From NCBI GenBank assembly GCA_014843695.1, contig CM026404.1, positions 54,639,321 to 54,703,320 on the forward strand: a stretch of 64,000 nt of DNA. Direction: 5' to 3'. This document shows, one piece after another, positions 35,612 to 46,831 of the stretch. Every line of letters starts with the position of its first letter. Position 1 is the stretch's first letter. Source of the DNA: Archivesica marissinica. Taxonomy: Eukaryota > Mollusca > Bivalvia > Venerida > Vesicomyidae. The notes below the pieces were generated by a model. The model was not told the origin of the DNA. It saw only the letters and a program-made list of their open reading frames with translations, and did no database searches. Made by a program: the position numbers and the translations under genes.

Positions 35612-37441
35612 AGATAGCAAAATTTAGTCACTATCATACTGAGGACAAAATTAGTCATTATCATACTGAGGAAACAAATTAGACATTATCATACTGATGA
35701 AACAAATTAGACATTATCATACTGAGGAAACAAATTAGACATTATCATACTGATGAAACAAATTAGACATTATCATACTGAGGAAACAAATTAGACATTA
35801 TCATACTGATGAAACAAATTAGACATTATCATACTGAGGAAACAAATTAGTCATTATCATACTGAGGAAACCTGGGTCCATGCTGCTTCCAATTCAGTAG
35901 TGGGGCGACCATCCCCTACCCAGCGGGTCCTCAGGTGGCGGATAGGGGAAACGGCCCTAAGATATGGGGGTTAGCTGTGAATCAAATAAGCAGTCCCGGA
36001 CCATATGGCGGTGTACCTACCAGGACGGGGCAGGATAGCACATGGCAAAGCTACTCCTATTAAATACTCCACGTGTCCCACAACGGGTGCATCAGGCGAA
36101 CATATGGACCGCCTTAAAAGTCCTAGCCTAAGGGTGAGGTAACCCCAACAGAAACCTCGAATGCTGAAGCCGGAAGTACTGGGCCGCACGGCGCATTCTA
36201 ATAAACCACGGTACTACGCATAACGCAACATGAATCACAATGACAGAAAGAGTAAACCGAGATGGTGCTGGACCTGTGAAGACCCGCCAGGCAGGTCTCC
36301 AGACGAAGTTACATGGCTGCCGGGAGGATCTGAGGAGGACGGCCCATTTCGTGTTTGCTGCCGGCTTGTCCATGTGATTCGCGAACGACAAGAAGAAGAA
36401 GATACTGAGGAAACAAATTAGTCATTATCATACTGATGAAACAAATTAGACATTATCATACTGAGGAAATAAATTAGTCATTATCATACTGATTATCATA
36501 CTGAGGAAACAAATTAGTCATTATCATACTGATAAAACAAATTAGACATTATCATACTGATGACATAAATTAGTCATTATCATACTGATGATACAAATTA
36601 GTCATTATCATACTGATGACACAAATTAGACATTATCATACTGGGGAAACAAATTAGTCATTATCATACTGAGGAAATAAATTAGTCATTATCATACTGA
36701 TTATCATACTGAGGAAACAAATTAGTCATTATCATACTGATAAAACAAATTAGACATTATCATACTGATGATACAAATTAGTCATTATCATACTGATGAC
36801 ACAACTTAGACATTATCATACTGGGGAAACAAATTAGTCATTATCATACTGATGACACAAATTAGTCATTATCATACTGAGGAAACAAATTGGTTATTAT
36901 CATACTGAGGAAACAAATTATTCATTATCATACTGAGGAAACAAATTAGTCATTATCATACTGAGGAAACAAATTGGTTATTATCATACTGATGACACAA
37001 ATTAGACATTATCATACTGGGGAAACAAATTAGTCATTATCATACTGGGGAAACAAATTAGTCATTATCATACTGAGGAAACAAATTAGTCATTATCATA
37101 CTGATGACACAAATTAGACATTATCATACTGAGGAAACAAATTAGTCATTATCATACTGGGGAAACAAATTAGTCATTATCATACTGAGGAAACAAATTA
37201 GTCATTATCATACTGATGACACAAATTAGACATTATCATACTGAGGAAACAAATTAGTCATTATCATACTGATGACACAAATTAGACATTATCATACTGG
37301 GGAAACAAATTAGTCATTATCATACTGAGGATACAAATTAGTCATTATCATACTGAGGATACAAATTAGTCATTATCATACTGAGGATACAAATTAGTCA
37401 TTATCATACTGATGACACAAATTAGTCATTATCATACTGAT
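35612..37441. repeat. 28-bp tandem array, interrupted
   Basis: Unit TCATTATCATACTGAGGAAA plus CAAATTAG. Variants: AGACATT versus AGTCATT; GAGGAAAC, GATGAAAC, GATGACAC, GGGGAAAC. Positions 35872-36401 are a foreign insertion. Duplicated blocks are evident near 36470-36640 and 36650-36830. Confidence 0.96.
35872..36401 (+). mobile_element. Non-LTR-type insertion in the 28-bp array
   Basis: A 530-bp GC-richer segment with a (GAA)n end (AAGAAGAAGAAG) is flanked by 13-bp copies ATACTGAGGAAAC (35859-35871 and 36402-36414). A simple interruption would continue with AAATTAG on the right, so the repeated 13 bp is a true target duplication. The 5' part (GGTCCTCAGGTGGCGGATAG) resembles leader sequences of marine-invertebrate LINEs from memory, unverified. 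It contains only a 63-codon frame (36230-36421), so it is a short, internally deleted or SINE-like element. Confidence 0.75.
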
Positions 37442-37740
37442 CAGATGACACACCTGCTACAATATGAATATGATCATTGCAATATATGTCATGGTTGCAC
37501 TTGCAATGCAATCCTACAGTAAATACTCATATTATGTTTTAGTGTACCTCACGTGATTAATCTATGCAAAATTCCCATATGTCAACAGTCAATATTATTT
37601 AATATTCGCCTCCTAGATGATATTGACCGGTCAATATGTTCGGTAATATTGACTGCCTTTGGTTTCCAGTCTATATCAGTAAAACGCTCATTGGGATATT
37701 GCTAATAATAAAGCGCCTCTCTTAATATTAAGTAGATTAA
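37442..37740. other. Unique spacer
   Basis: About 300 bp with no gene or repeat recognised. It has several TCAATATT/AATATTGA motifs near 37600-37660. Confidence 0.4.
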
Positions 37741-37990
37741 GTCCGATTAACGCTGTGGTTAGCGCGCTCGCTTCTCACCAATGCAACCCGGGTTCGATCC
37801 TCGGACCTGAAAGTATTTGAGATGGTACAGTGGTCGCAAGATCGGACAGGTGGATTTTCTCCGGGTACTCCGGTTTCCTCCCACAAGAACGGCCACATTT
37901 ACGCTCTCATCTGCGCCAACGAGAGTGATTAATAGAAGTTATAAAGCTTGTTTCGCAATCTTTGTAAAATAAATATAGTTTAAACTTAGG
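37741..37990 (+). mobile_element. Full-length tRNA-derived SINE (family 1)
   Basis: Head CTGTGGTTAGCGCGCTCGCT, B-box GGTTCGATCCTCGGACC, central GACAGGTGGATTTTCTCCGG and CGGTTTCCTCCCAC, body GAGAGTGATTAATAGAAG, tail AAATAAATATAGTTT. Very close to the copy at 13538-13785. Confidence 0.88.
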
Positions 37991-38362
37991 CTTAAAACTT
38001 AAAACTCTAAACGTAGGCGCTTATTGAAATGCATACATAAAAGCTTCTAGAGACTTACAGATTATATAAATATATTTACAGAGACTAGTCAACGGGAATC
38101 TTGGTTATTATCTGTAAAACATATGTTTTAAATATTTGTACCTGGGTTTCGGTATAATAAACTAATTATTACATTCCTGATTGGCAATATCAAAAATAGC
38201 ACACGGAGAACATGACTATCAACGGAGATGGGTGTTATTTTTCATATTGCCCACTGAGGAATGACATATTTATATAATATATAACCGGCTTGTATAAACT
38301 CGAACTACTTCAGGAGATGTGCATTCAATAACAATTCTTCTGTTCACAAATCACTCAGAATG
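37991..38362. other. 3' flank of the GT61 gene
   Basis: AT-rich sequence that would hold the 3' untranslated region of the minus-strand gene. No other feature seen. Confidence 0.4.
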
Positions 38363-39751
38363 CTAGGTGCTTGGACATAGTTTCAAATACGTCTTCATTG
38401 CTTCACCTGATATGAAAACAGCATCAACTTCAACTAACGAGTGGTCTTTTCCCATCCCTTTCCCTTTCCAATTCGTGTACACCAATTTTCGCCAGTTTGC
38501 AATATATTGAAAATGGCTTACCATTGAATGGTCTGCTGGAAATAATTCTATGAGAGCAGCGTGTTTAGGTAAGAACAAGGTATGACTCAAACCTGCACCA
38601 TGCATACCTATAAGAACATCAGTTGATGACGCCATTCTGACTTGCTCCTCTACAGACAACAGATCAAGTTGTACTCCCTTAACATTATGACCAGGAAACA
38701 AGTTTGATATAGTACCGAGAAGTTCATGTTCATTGGAAATCTTTCGTTGTACTTTCCCAGACGGATTACGTGGATGAGCAGCATAATCTCTTCTCCAAAT
38801 AACTAATATGGAAATATTACTACACTCAAGCTTTTTCTCGTTTAATATTCCAGTCTTCAACAGAACAAATTTTCTGAATTCTTCAAGTAGAGGAGGTTTG
38901 GCTGGACCCAGTAGAGGACTGTTGTATACGCTCAATCCCCAAATAAGTGTTTGAAACTGTGTTGGTTGACTTATGTGTCCTATGCGAGTAACATTCCCAA
39001 ATAATTGTGTCCAAAATACATCAATCTGACTTTGAGGGTGACCATCTACCCAAAGAACATTGATAGCATCGTCAACAGTACACAACATAACCTTTAGTAA
39101 GTATATGTCGTAGATGTCAGCCATCGCCCAGTACATATTAGCATAGTCATACCGAATTATTGCTATTGTAGTGTGTTGTACTTCGCGCGAGTGTTGGATC
39201 ATATCTGATGGTTCCAACGCCGCTTTCCATTTGGTCAAATGCGACTTTGGTTCAAATACATATTCAAACTTTGTTTTGCAATTCAGTTTAAAAAAACCAG
39301 GTTTCAGTATATAAAACTCTTTCTCTAATCCCTGATTTAATACTGATTTAATCGTTTCGCCTCCAATCTTGCCGGTCCCATAGCTAGGGTAAATGACGAC
39401 ATTTGACAGTTTCACGAAATACCCGCTATATCCAATAAAACTGTTATTGCAGAACGAAGCTGCATGCTGCACGTATCTCGTTAAATACTTCGTGTCCTCC
39501 AATTGTAAAGTAACATTAGTATGTTGAACAGTTACGCGATTTGTCTTCTCAACACTTTCCAAATGAGTAAGATTATGTGCAAAACTTATATTATTAAGAT
39601 CCGACACATCACTTGCGTAAGCTAGATTATCTCCACCACTACGGCGTTTCGTACGTGTATACATCAACAGTTTAAAATTCGCTACTACATAGAATACCAT
39701 TCCTGCGCACATACTGCTTACCAATAGACGTCTCCATCGTATCACTCCCAT
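38363..39751 (-). CDS. GT61-family glycosyltransferase, type II membrane protein
   Basis: A 462-codon intronless frame from an ATG at 39751. A near-cognate TTG three codons upstream is not a credible start. Residues about 9-30 form one hydrophobic segment after a basic WRR, the signal anchor of a Golgi type II enzyme. A Ser/Asn-rich stem with several N-glycosylation sequons (NIS, NLT, NVT, NNS) follows. The C-terminal third carries the GT61 (DUF563) signature at about 375-405: DVLIGMHGAGLSHTLFLP then AALIELFP, preceded by IWRRDY. This family includes plant beta-1,2-xylosyltransferase and animal EOGT and POMGNT2, which use UDP-sugars to modify glycoproteins. The acceptor here cannot be read from sequence. 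Length matches the family and there are no breaks. The single-exon form suggests an expanded or retrocopied paralogue. It sits alone between repeats, with no partner gene. Confidence 0.9.
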   Translation of the reverse strand: MGVIRWRRLLVSSMCAGMVFYVVANFKLLMYTRTKRRSGGDNLAYASDVSDLNNISFAHNLTHLESVEKTNRVTVQHTNVTLQLEDTKYLTRYVQHAASFCNNSFIGYSGYFVKLSNVVIYPSYGTGKIGGETIKSVLNQGLEKEFYILKPGFFKLNCKTKFEYVFEPKSHLTKWKAALEPSDMIQHSREVQHTTIAIIRYDYANMYWAMADIYDIYLLKVMLCTVDDAINVLWVDGHPQSQIDVFWTQLFGNVTRIGHISQPTQFQTLIWGLSVYNSPLLGPAKPPLLEEFRKFVLLKTGILNEKKLECSNISILVIWRRDYAAHPRNPSGKVQRKISNEHELLGTISNLFPGHNVKGVQLDLLSVEEQVRMASSTDVLIGMHGAGLSHTLFLPKHAALIELFPADHSMVSHFQYIANWRKLVYTNWKGKGMGKDHSLVEVDAVFISGEAMKTYLKLCPST

Positions 39752-40134
39752 TGCTTTCAAATGATGAATGTTTTATTTTGTATATACATTGTATGCAGAG
39801 TGTCTATTAATGGTTCACTTATTTCATGACGTACTAGATCATAAATATAGTCTGCTATTAAATAGTTTCAATATATGCTGTCACGCATGGATCGAACGAA
39901 CATAATTAATAAATATTAAAACTGGGATCCACACACACAGAAAGACAGGGATAGGGCCTAAAACATACAATATATACATTCATAAATCTACAGTAAAAAC
40001 ATGGTAAAATAATACAATATTGCACATCATTAATTCCAGACATGAAGTCATCCGTATATACGACGTATGCGTTATTGAAACTGCGTTAACTATGGAACGC
40101 CGCATCCATCATATAAACACGTAAATATAAATAC
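39752..40134. other. 5' flank of the GT61 gene
   Basis: AT-rich. Any promoter for the minus-strand gene would be here, but I see no decisive element. Confidence 0.4.
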
Positions 40135-40683
40135 ACAACCTGTGACAGAAAGTAGACGAAAAACAAACCGGCTTACTCTGTTCTATAAAATGGTAAATAA
40201 TCATGTGGCTGTCAATCCATCACAATATCTCACACCTTACAGCAGACAGTCACGATATTACCACTATTTGGCATATCACATTCCATTCAAAACAGTTGAC
40301 TATTTCAAGTGCTCATACTTTCCGAGAACAGTTGTTCAATGGAACATACTGCCATCTCATGTAGTCAGCGCTGACTCTATCGCAGGATTTAAGTCAGCGC
40401 TGGCTGCATCGATGATGAAGCCATAACAGAACACACTTGTTTTTATCTTGTTCTTAGCAAGTACTAACCTCTCTTTGCCTACTTCTAGTATATGTACATC
40501 CTGTAGGCATAAGGGCTTTTAAGGTGTTAGGTTTTTGCACCTTTTTTTATCACACTACCAGTGTCCTCTTTGGTGGAATTATAGTAGCTGAGGAGTCCTG
40601 GTAGCTCAGTTTTCTAACCCCCACGCATGGCCATACTAGCTCAATTATTGACTGTTAGCCATTAACAGAGAAGAAGAATAAGA
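40135..40683 (+). mobile_element. 5'-truncated LINE with 3' UTR and GAA tail
   Basis: The frame at 40142-40426 encodes about 94 residues typical of the extreme C-terminus of Jockey/CR1-like reverse transcriptases: RRKTNRLTLFYKMVNN, then YYHYLAYHIPFKTVDYFKCS, then SYFPRTVVQWNILP and a FKSAL end. About 250 bp of 3' UTR follow, ending in an AGAGAAGAAGAATAAG tail. The polymerase and endonuclease domains are absent, so this is a dead, 5'-truncated insertion. Confidence 0.85.
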
Positions 40684-40976
40684 AATTACTGGAGAGCCGC
40701 CATATGCAAATTGCAAAGCTGATCTGAAACTATTTTGTAGAACATACAAATACACCCAATATTCAATATAACAGCGATATTGATCTCTTTGCGTCCCATT
40801 AATTTTCTTTATTTCGAGGCGACAATTAAAAGAATCGGAATCGAACGCGAAATGACGAAACCATGACGCCATGATGATTTGAATCATCGTTTTGTTGCCA
40901 CGAAAAGGCGATAGTTATCAGATACAATACATAGTAAATGTATGCTATTAAAATATTAATCGTTTGAGCCACACAT
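40684..40976. other. Unique spacer
   Basis: About 290 bp with nothing recognised. Confidence 0.35.
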
Positions 40977-40980
40977 TTAA

Positions 40981-41474
40981 AGCGACATTGCATCGCTAAA
41001 AGCAAATAAAGTGCATTTTAGTCACGTATGAATGCATTGCTACTTCAAATTCTTCTGAATACACCGAACGCTAACATTGAATCAATTTAACAGTGTTTTT
41101 GTGGTATGCAAGCTTTCAAACGAGAAACGATCATCCAGGCTCCTGAATTGACGTTTGTTGTCATTGAAGTCAATATGAAACACGTGATACTTTCGTTTAG
41201 AGATAATGTAATTAAGATTAATCTACAAATAAATATGCACTGGCACGCATGTGAGATATCACGGTAAATTAGCATAACAGGATAAACGCTTTGTATTAGA
41301 CATGCATGTCGACACTATTTACATTATTTTGTTATGTCAACAAACCGCGTATACGAAGTTTGTTTATTTATTAAAATATTCAGTTTTTGAGGCAAATATT
41401 TGGGAAATAATTATTACATACAATAGCAAATTACATTCTGCAGACATTTGCGTTTTCATCGATGTAGTGTCGCT
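40981..41474. mobile_element. TTAA-flanked MITE, copy 2
   Basis: Bounded by TTAA at 40977-40980 and 41475-41478, with inverted ends AGCGACATTGCATCGC and the complement of ATGTAGTGTCGCT. It aligns with 13947-14476, is about 36 bp shorter through indels, and has no coding capacity. Confidence 0.82.
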
Positions 41475-41478
41475 TTAA

Positions 41479-42029
41479 AATTGTAAAGCGCTAGTCAGTC
41501 AGGACGGCGACAAATCGATGCTTAGCGGAACGAATAACCTATGTATATCGTTATTTCACAAACGGTGATGGAGCGAAAATATGATTATTAAAGGAGCGTA
41601 AACACACGTGGCGAAAATACAATGAGTATCGCTAGTTTGTGCCGTGCCAAAGTGAAAGGACGAAATGACATACATTTATATCAATAACCATATTTAAAGT
41701 ACACAAATGTACTTTCCAGGACATGGAAGTGTAGCGGGAAATGCATTGTCTTCCATAAACGATCATGGAGTGATAGATGTACAGCTGGGTACTTGTTGAT
41801 GGGTAAGGCTCATGGAATGTGTAAAGCATTTCAATATAGAAGCGTGAATTGAAGTTCTAACAAGCACTTCAGTCGGATTACATCAACTTTAACATTTTCA
41901 GTTTTATGTGTTGTCTATATTTTTACCATATTGAACTAATTTTAATATGAACATATGTACTCTTCTTTCTAGAATTTCTGAAATTACATATTATTTATTA
42001 TGTAGCATTGTGGAGTTTGATATAATAAC
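41479..42029. other. Unique stretch
   Basis: No gene supported. Frames of about 65 codons show no domain. Confidence 0.35.
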
Positions 42030-42399
42030 TAGGGATGACAACGAATAGCGATGTTGCTATTCGATTATTCGTTCGGACAATATTCGAATATTTGCATATG
42101 TGTTAGAATTCTATCAACAACTCAAAATCACTCAAACTCTTGCGTAAACGTCATCTTTTTCCTGTAAGGTCATGTACATATGACGACGACTCATTCAGTT
42201 ATTGTTATAGGCCAATGTACATGCATGGACGTTTTCACAAATGAAAAACCATTTTTACTTGAACTGCTTTTCGTTGAAAGATGTTTGTTTTTCAAATGAT
42301 TATTCAGATTGATGTTGTACCCGAATATGCTAAATCCAATTTGCATAGGTAACACATATCAATCTTATTCTCAGGGCGATTGAAGTCTTTCCAAACGTG

Positions 42400-44110
42400 T
42401 GATTGGCGGCATTTTTGAGGAAAATATTGTTTTATTTAAAGTCGCTACCGGCCCCTTGCCGACGGGGGGATACAAAATGCCGGCTGTATCTCCCTGCAGA
42501 GGGGTGCAACTCCCCCGAAAAGGGAGCCGCCTGTTTGTCGTGGGTGGCATCCCGTAAACCGGAGAAGACGATCCTGGTGGTTGAGGGGACTGCACTATTA
42601 CGATTTTGTAGTTTCCAACACACTACTTTGGCCTCTGATTCGGTGTAGACGTGGTGGTCGTATTAGCCCGGTACGATCAATCGGTTTGTCACGCCAAGCA
42701 CTAGGACAAGCCATATTTATGTTTGCATGTCCAACTTTTTTTAAGTTATTGTTTTGCTATCTTCATACCTTCTATAATACTTTAAACAGTATATACGTCA
42801 TATTTTTCGTTCACAATATATACCTTTTCTATGATTGCCATATATGACTTTTTTCACTTAACCCATTACACGTTTACTAAGTATGTTACACACAAATATT
42901 TTTCAATTTTCTGTTCTAGAAGGCGGTGGCTCAGGGCTAATCGGGCGGGTACGTTAGCGATTCAACCTGAACCGGGTCGGTTCATGGCCGAATCGGTGAT
43001 GTTTGGATCGTGAAATATTATAAAAGTATATTACTTGAGTATCCCTGACGCGTGTGAGCCGGATATTCCGCTGCGTTTACGTGTCCCCTAGCTGGACTCC
43101 ATGGAGGGTGGGGAATACAGGTGATGCATTTGCAATAAATTAATATGTATACCCCAAAGAAAAAACGACCGCATAACGAACTGGACTGTGGTGATACGGG
43201 AGGTGAGAACTCTTCTCACCAACCATCAAATTCCATTTACACAAGATTTCTAATTATCTAATCCAACGACACAAGTAAAAATATTACGACCCTCTCTCCT
43301 TTCGTTATAGAAAAAACGATCGAGAGTATTGCTGGAGTTCCTAAATCAGTTAAAAAGCTCCGAACTGGAAACCTGCTTATTGAAGTAGGCAATCTTCATC
43401 ACTCTCGCAATCTGCTTTCTCTGACATCATTCTTCAATGTCCATTGCAAGTGTTATCAACACCACTCTCTCAACTCACCAATAGGGGTAATTCGTTGCCC
43501 TGACCTTGCTGGCGTTGCCGAGACTGAGATTGTGGATGAGCTTCGAGAACAACATGTCACTGCAGTTAGACGCATTAAAATTAAAAGAGACAATAGAGAA
43601 ATACAAGCAAACACAATCATTCTCACATTTTGCACTCCTATCTTACCACGTACACTCAAAATTGGCTATTTACTTACCAAAGTGGACATTTATGTCCCAA
43701 ATCCACTTCAATGCTACACCTGTTTAAATTTGGACACAACGAGACCAATTGTAAAACTGAAAAGGTGTGCCACATGTGTGCTGGAAATGATCACTCTCAC
43801 AACGACGACACGTGTCGACATCCAATATCATGTGTGAATTGCAGTGAGCCACATTCAGCCAAGTCTCGTAACTGCAAGACCTGGAAAATAGAGCTTGAAG
43901 TTCTCCAGGTCAAATTTACACAAAGTGTTGTATTCCCAGAGGCTAGGAAAATTGTCAATTCCAGATACAATACACCAGCAGCAACATATTCCTCTATCAC
44001 AAAATCACACGCAAATAATTCAACCCAGTGCATTGATGCGTCTACGCAACACTCTGATCCAGACCATGATAAATCAAATTGTCCTGGTTTGCAAATGTCA
44101 TAGCCTGTAA
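42400..44110 (+). mobile_element. I/Nimb-like LINE 5' part (leader plus ORF1)
   Basis: A GC-rich leader (42440-42720, including CCCGTAAACCGGAGAAGACG) is followed by GGACTCCATGGAGGGTGGGG just before an ORF1-like frame. No ORF2 (endonuclease/RT) follows, so the copy is 3'-deleted or interrupted, unlike the usual 5' truncation. The assignment of the leader to this element is from memory of similar mollusc LINEs and is tentative. Confidence 0.55.
43145..44103 (+). pseudogene. LINE ORF1 (gag-like), broken
   Basis: Starts at ATG 43145 (MYTPKKKRPHNE, a basic N-terminus). The frame has an in-frame TAA at 43259 but resumes in the same frame with an RNA-binding-like region (ESIAGVPKSVKKLRTGNLLI). About 43720-43735 a one-base loss in an A run, inside the first zinc knuckle, shifts the rest into another frame. 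That frame carries the remainder of the CCHC knuckle (FGHNETNC) and two further Cys/His clusters (CHMCAGNDHSHNDDTC, CVNCSEPHSAKSRNC), then a stop at 44101. Three tandem zinc knuckles are typical of I/Jockey-clade ORF1 proteins that bind the element RNA. One stop and one frameshift make it non-functional. Confidence 0.8.
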
Positions 44111-45027
44111 TTGGATCGCAATCATAGCAATCGTTAATAAACCATCAACAAACGTTACAGGGAAAATATTCAGTTGTTTTATTGTGTTTACCCCCGCCCC
44201 TGTATATTATGTCCGTTCTGGCGTTCCATACTTAACGTATATCGTTTGCAACTAGTATATATGTAAAATGTATTTATAAATGGTCATACTAACAATTTGC
44301 ATGTGACATATTCTAACCAATCACTATTGTTGGTCACTATCAGGTCAGCTTTGGAATGGATAATAAATCGCCATTTTGGTGTTGATACTGTGTGGAGAAA
44401 CCCCAGAAATGTGTTGTCCCAAACGGTGTCCATATGTGTTTCGTTGTGTGTAGGCGTAAGCAAATGGAATTGATTCTTTAAGAAATAAAATAAATTAGTA
44501 TGGCTATAAAATTATCCGATTTTCTTTGAATTATTGTCGTTACAAGTTGGCTTGGATGTATGGGGTTTCCATTTTACTGGCATGGCTAACCATGGCATGG
44601 AAATCCTACACAGCCATGCCAACTACAAAGGACAGTAATGTACAGTTCACATTATAGTGTACGCCTCACAAAATAAATAACCCCTTGCTACAGCCATGCA
44701 TTAATTTTATATTGTACAATAAACTTGAGAAAAACCCCAATATTTTATCGTCATCCAATGTTCATCTCGTCATCAGAATAGGTTAGAAATGCCTAATAAT
44801 AAGTTTTCGGGACTAGAGCGAATTCCATTGGCGTGGAGTTTGGTTCGCGGGCATCGATGCCGCTGTGTGGAGGTGAGCGAAGTAATAGTTATCTCCCTTT
44901 CACCATAGGTTGCCATTCTGTATCCTCTTGGGCTATAATGGTATATTATATATATTATATCTGTTGGCACATATTATTTAAAATCATTTCGTTTAACTTA
45001 ATGCTTATATCATGAGTTAATATTTTG
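44111..45027. other. Unique stretch left of the inverted-arm element
   Basis: No gene. It contains a short inverted CATGGCTAACCATGGCATGG motif near 44581 and a polypyrimidine/GC patch near 44190. Confidence 0.35.
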
Positions 45028-45372
45028 CTTATGAGTAGTATAGTCTACCCTGTATCTTCACTTGTTGGGGCGGGGGCGCTACTACGGGGGGTCTATTGAA
45101 CCATAATCCCCATTGAATTCGATTTTCTATAGAAATTCTAAATATAGCCCTATTTCTAAAGAATACTAATTAGGACGATTCAAAAGGGCTATTGAAATCT
45201 TAAACCCTCCTTTTTATTCGTATTCAATAGGCGCACCTGGCGATTCAAAAGGTCTATTGAATCATTTAATCTCCATCTATAGAAATTCTAATATAGCCAT
45301 ATTTCTAAAGAATACTAAGTAGGGCGATTCAAAAGGGCTATTGAATTCTTAAGTAGGTACGCTCCCCCGAGG

Positions 45373-45774
45373 TTGATTATCTGCGCGGAACAGTACTTTC
45401 AGTATAAAAAGATGTATTTGTGCGGTGCGGATAGCGTAGCGCATCAAATTATGGCAGAAACCAATGTCTACCGAATCAAGCGGTTAGGAATGTCTAGGGT
45501 TGTCGGGTTTGATGACTCATTATGGGACAGGGCTTCGGAACGTGTATTATATGACGCAAACTGCTTAAAATATATGCAGAACGGGCATCTTGCTAAACTC
45601 CTAAAGGATACAGGTTCACGTACGCTGGGTGAGGCTAGTGCATCGGATAGTCATTGGGGAATTGGTCTAAGTATCAGTTCAAGTGGGTCTACCGACAAGA
45701 CCCAATGGGTGGGTGAGAACTTGATGGGTTTGCTCTTACAGAGAATCAGGTACTTATTAAACCACTTCACATAA
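45373..45774 (+). pseudogene. NADAR gene, N-terminally deleted copy
   Basis: Identical in frame to residues 37-166 of the intact copy at 48788-49288, apart from one visible change (NVYR for NIYR). The first about 36 residues, including the SPFSN motif, are removed by the arm deletion. The frame now starts in unrelated sequence with no proper ATG. The rest, from AEQYFQYKK to the GENLMG end, is undamaged, so the deletion is recent. It is unlikely to make active enzyme because an N-terminal part of the nucleotide pocket is gone. Confidence 0.85.
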
Positions 45775-45982
45775 CTCTGGGGTAAGGTTGTCATTGGTTA
45801 GTTGGTATCTCCTCATTGCTCTAAGCTCTCTCGACAGCCCCGTGTTTCTATATAAAATCATGCAGCCACAAGGCCGCATCTAAAGACGTTTTTTTTTAAA
45901 ATGCGCGAAGTGGGTAACAATATTATAGAGTTCATCAATGAAGGTCATTGTATTATACGCCATGAACTGTGTTAAATAAATT

Positions 45983-46114
45983 ATGTCCATTACTGTTCAG
46001 ATTATAACAAACTCTTTATTGGATTATTTTCAAAACATTATTATTAACGTTATATGCAACGTTTGTGGTAAACCATCATATATTAAATGTGGAAAATGTT
46101 TTGTCGTATTATAA
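45983..46114 (+). CDS. Possible 43-aa zinc-ribbon mini-ORF (left arm)
   Basis: ATG 45983 opens a 43-codon frame ending in a C-x2-C-x7-C-x2-C cluster (CNVCGKPSYIKCGKC) then FVVL and a stop. The same frame beyond the TAA keeps Cys/Asp-rich sequence (DDCDCSML, NCEELSC), so this may be a longer protein cut by a stop or an intron. The frame and stop are preserved in the other arm (48451-48582, minus). It lies on the same strand as, and downstream of, NADAR. The opposite strand has an 80-codon frame over the same bases, so strand choice is uncertain. Confidence 0.3.
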   Translation: MSITVQIITNSLLDYFQNIIINVICNVCGKPSYIKCGKCFVVL

Positions 46115-46654
46115 TATTTTGAACAAAAACATAGCTGCCATGACAGTGATGAAGGATTTGTCGACGATTGTGACTGTTCAATGTTAATGCGTGACAATTG
46201 CGAGGAACTCAGTTGTAAAAATAATACAGATAAATGAGCGACGTCAACGATTGAGGTAGCCAAAGCCATGCCGCATCTGATCAGGATGTATGTTGTTTGT
46301 GTTATATTAGTGGGTTATGGGGTACTTCACTCTACATTCATGTCCATAAACCACGACTATATGAGGGTTCGTATATAACTTGTCTTTATTTGGTATGCGA
46401 TCCAGGAGTAGGTATGATATGATGATGATGATGCTAAGCTGTACATAAGGCTATAAGCCTCACTCTGAAAAGTACATAATAATAATCGACATTAAATACA
46501 TTATCACATCATCCCATTATATAATACCTACAACAATCAATCATACATATATATATAACAATCATAGCACATCAACAATTACATACATATTACTTAAAGT
46601 ATAATATCTTCGTTATAGTGACTAGTTTAGTGACTAGTGTAGTGACTAGTGGCT

Positions 46655-46831
46655 ATGGTTCAACCTGGGCATAGACTCCATATGTGTATGTTCCACTATG
46701 GGACATTCACTGTACATAACATTAACACACACACATATCACTCACCAAACTATGGGTCTAAGCTTTCACAGCCTCTCTGTTCCTCTCAATCGTGCAGTGC
46801 CAGTAGTGTTAAGTCTTGTTACTGCAAATAA
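46655..46831 (+). CDS. Possible 58-aa ORF (left arm), unknown
   Basis: ATG-initiated frame beginning MVQPGHRLHMCMF and ending in a Ser/Cys-rich tail (SCSASSVKSCYCK). It is identical in the right arm (47746-47922, minus). No domain recognised. Co-orientation with NADAR in each arm is the only support. Confidence 0.2.
   Translation: MVQPGHRLHMCMFHYGTFTVHNINTHTYHSPNYGSKLSQPLCSSQSCSASSVKSCYCK

Noticed and set aside
36128..36421. Frames of 60 to 90 codons in the insertion within the 28-bp array
   Set aside because: Short, on both strands, one running into array sequence. No retroelement domain could be recognised.
42403..42648. Frames of 60 to 80 codons in the GC-rich leader
   Set aside because: Overlapping frames on both strands caused by low stop density in GC-rich DNA. 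More likely LINE leader sequence.
43797..44033. 78-codon minus-strand frame
   Set aside because: Antisense shadow of the LINE ORF1 zinc-knuckle region.
46030..46269. 80-codon frame on the minus strand (and its mirror at 48296-48535)
   Set aside because: It overlaps the four-Cys mini-ORF on the other strand, which is co-oriented with NADAR. Conservation between arms only reflects recent duplication. Neither strand is proven.
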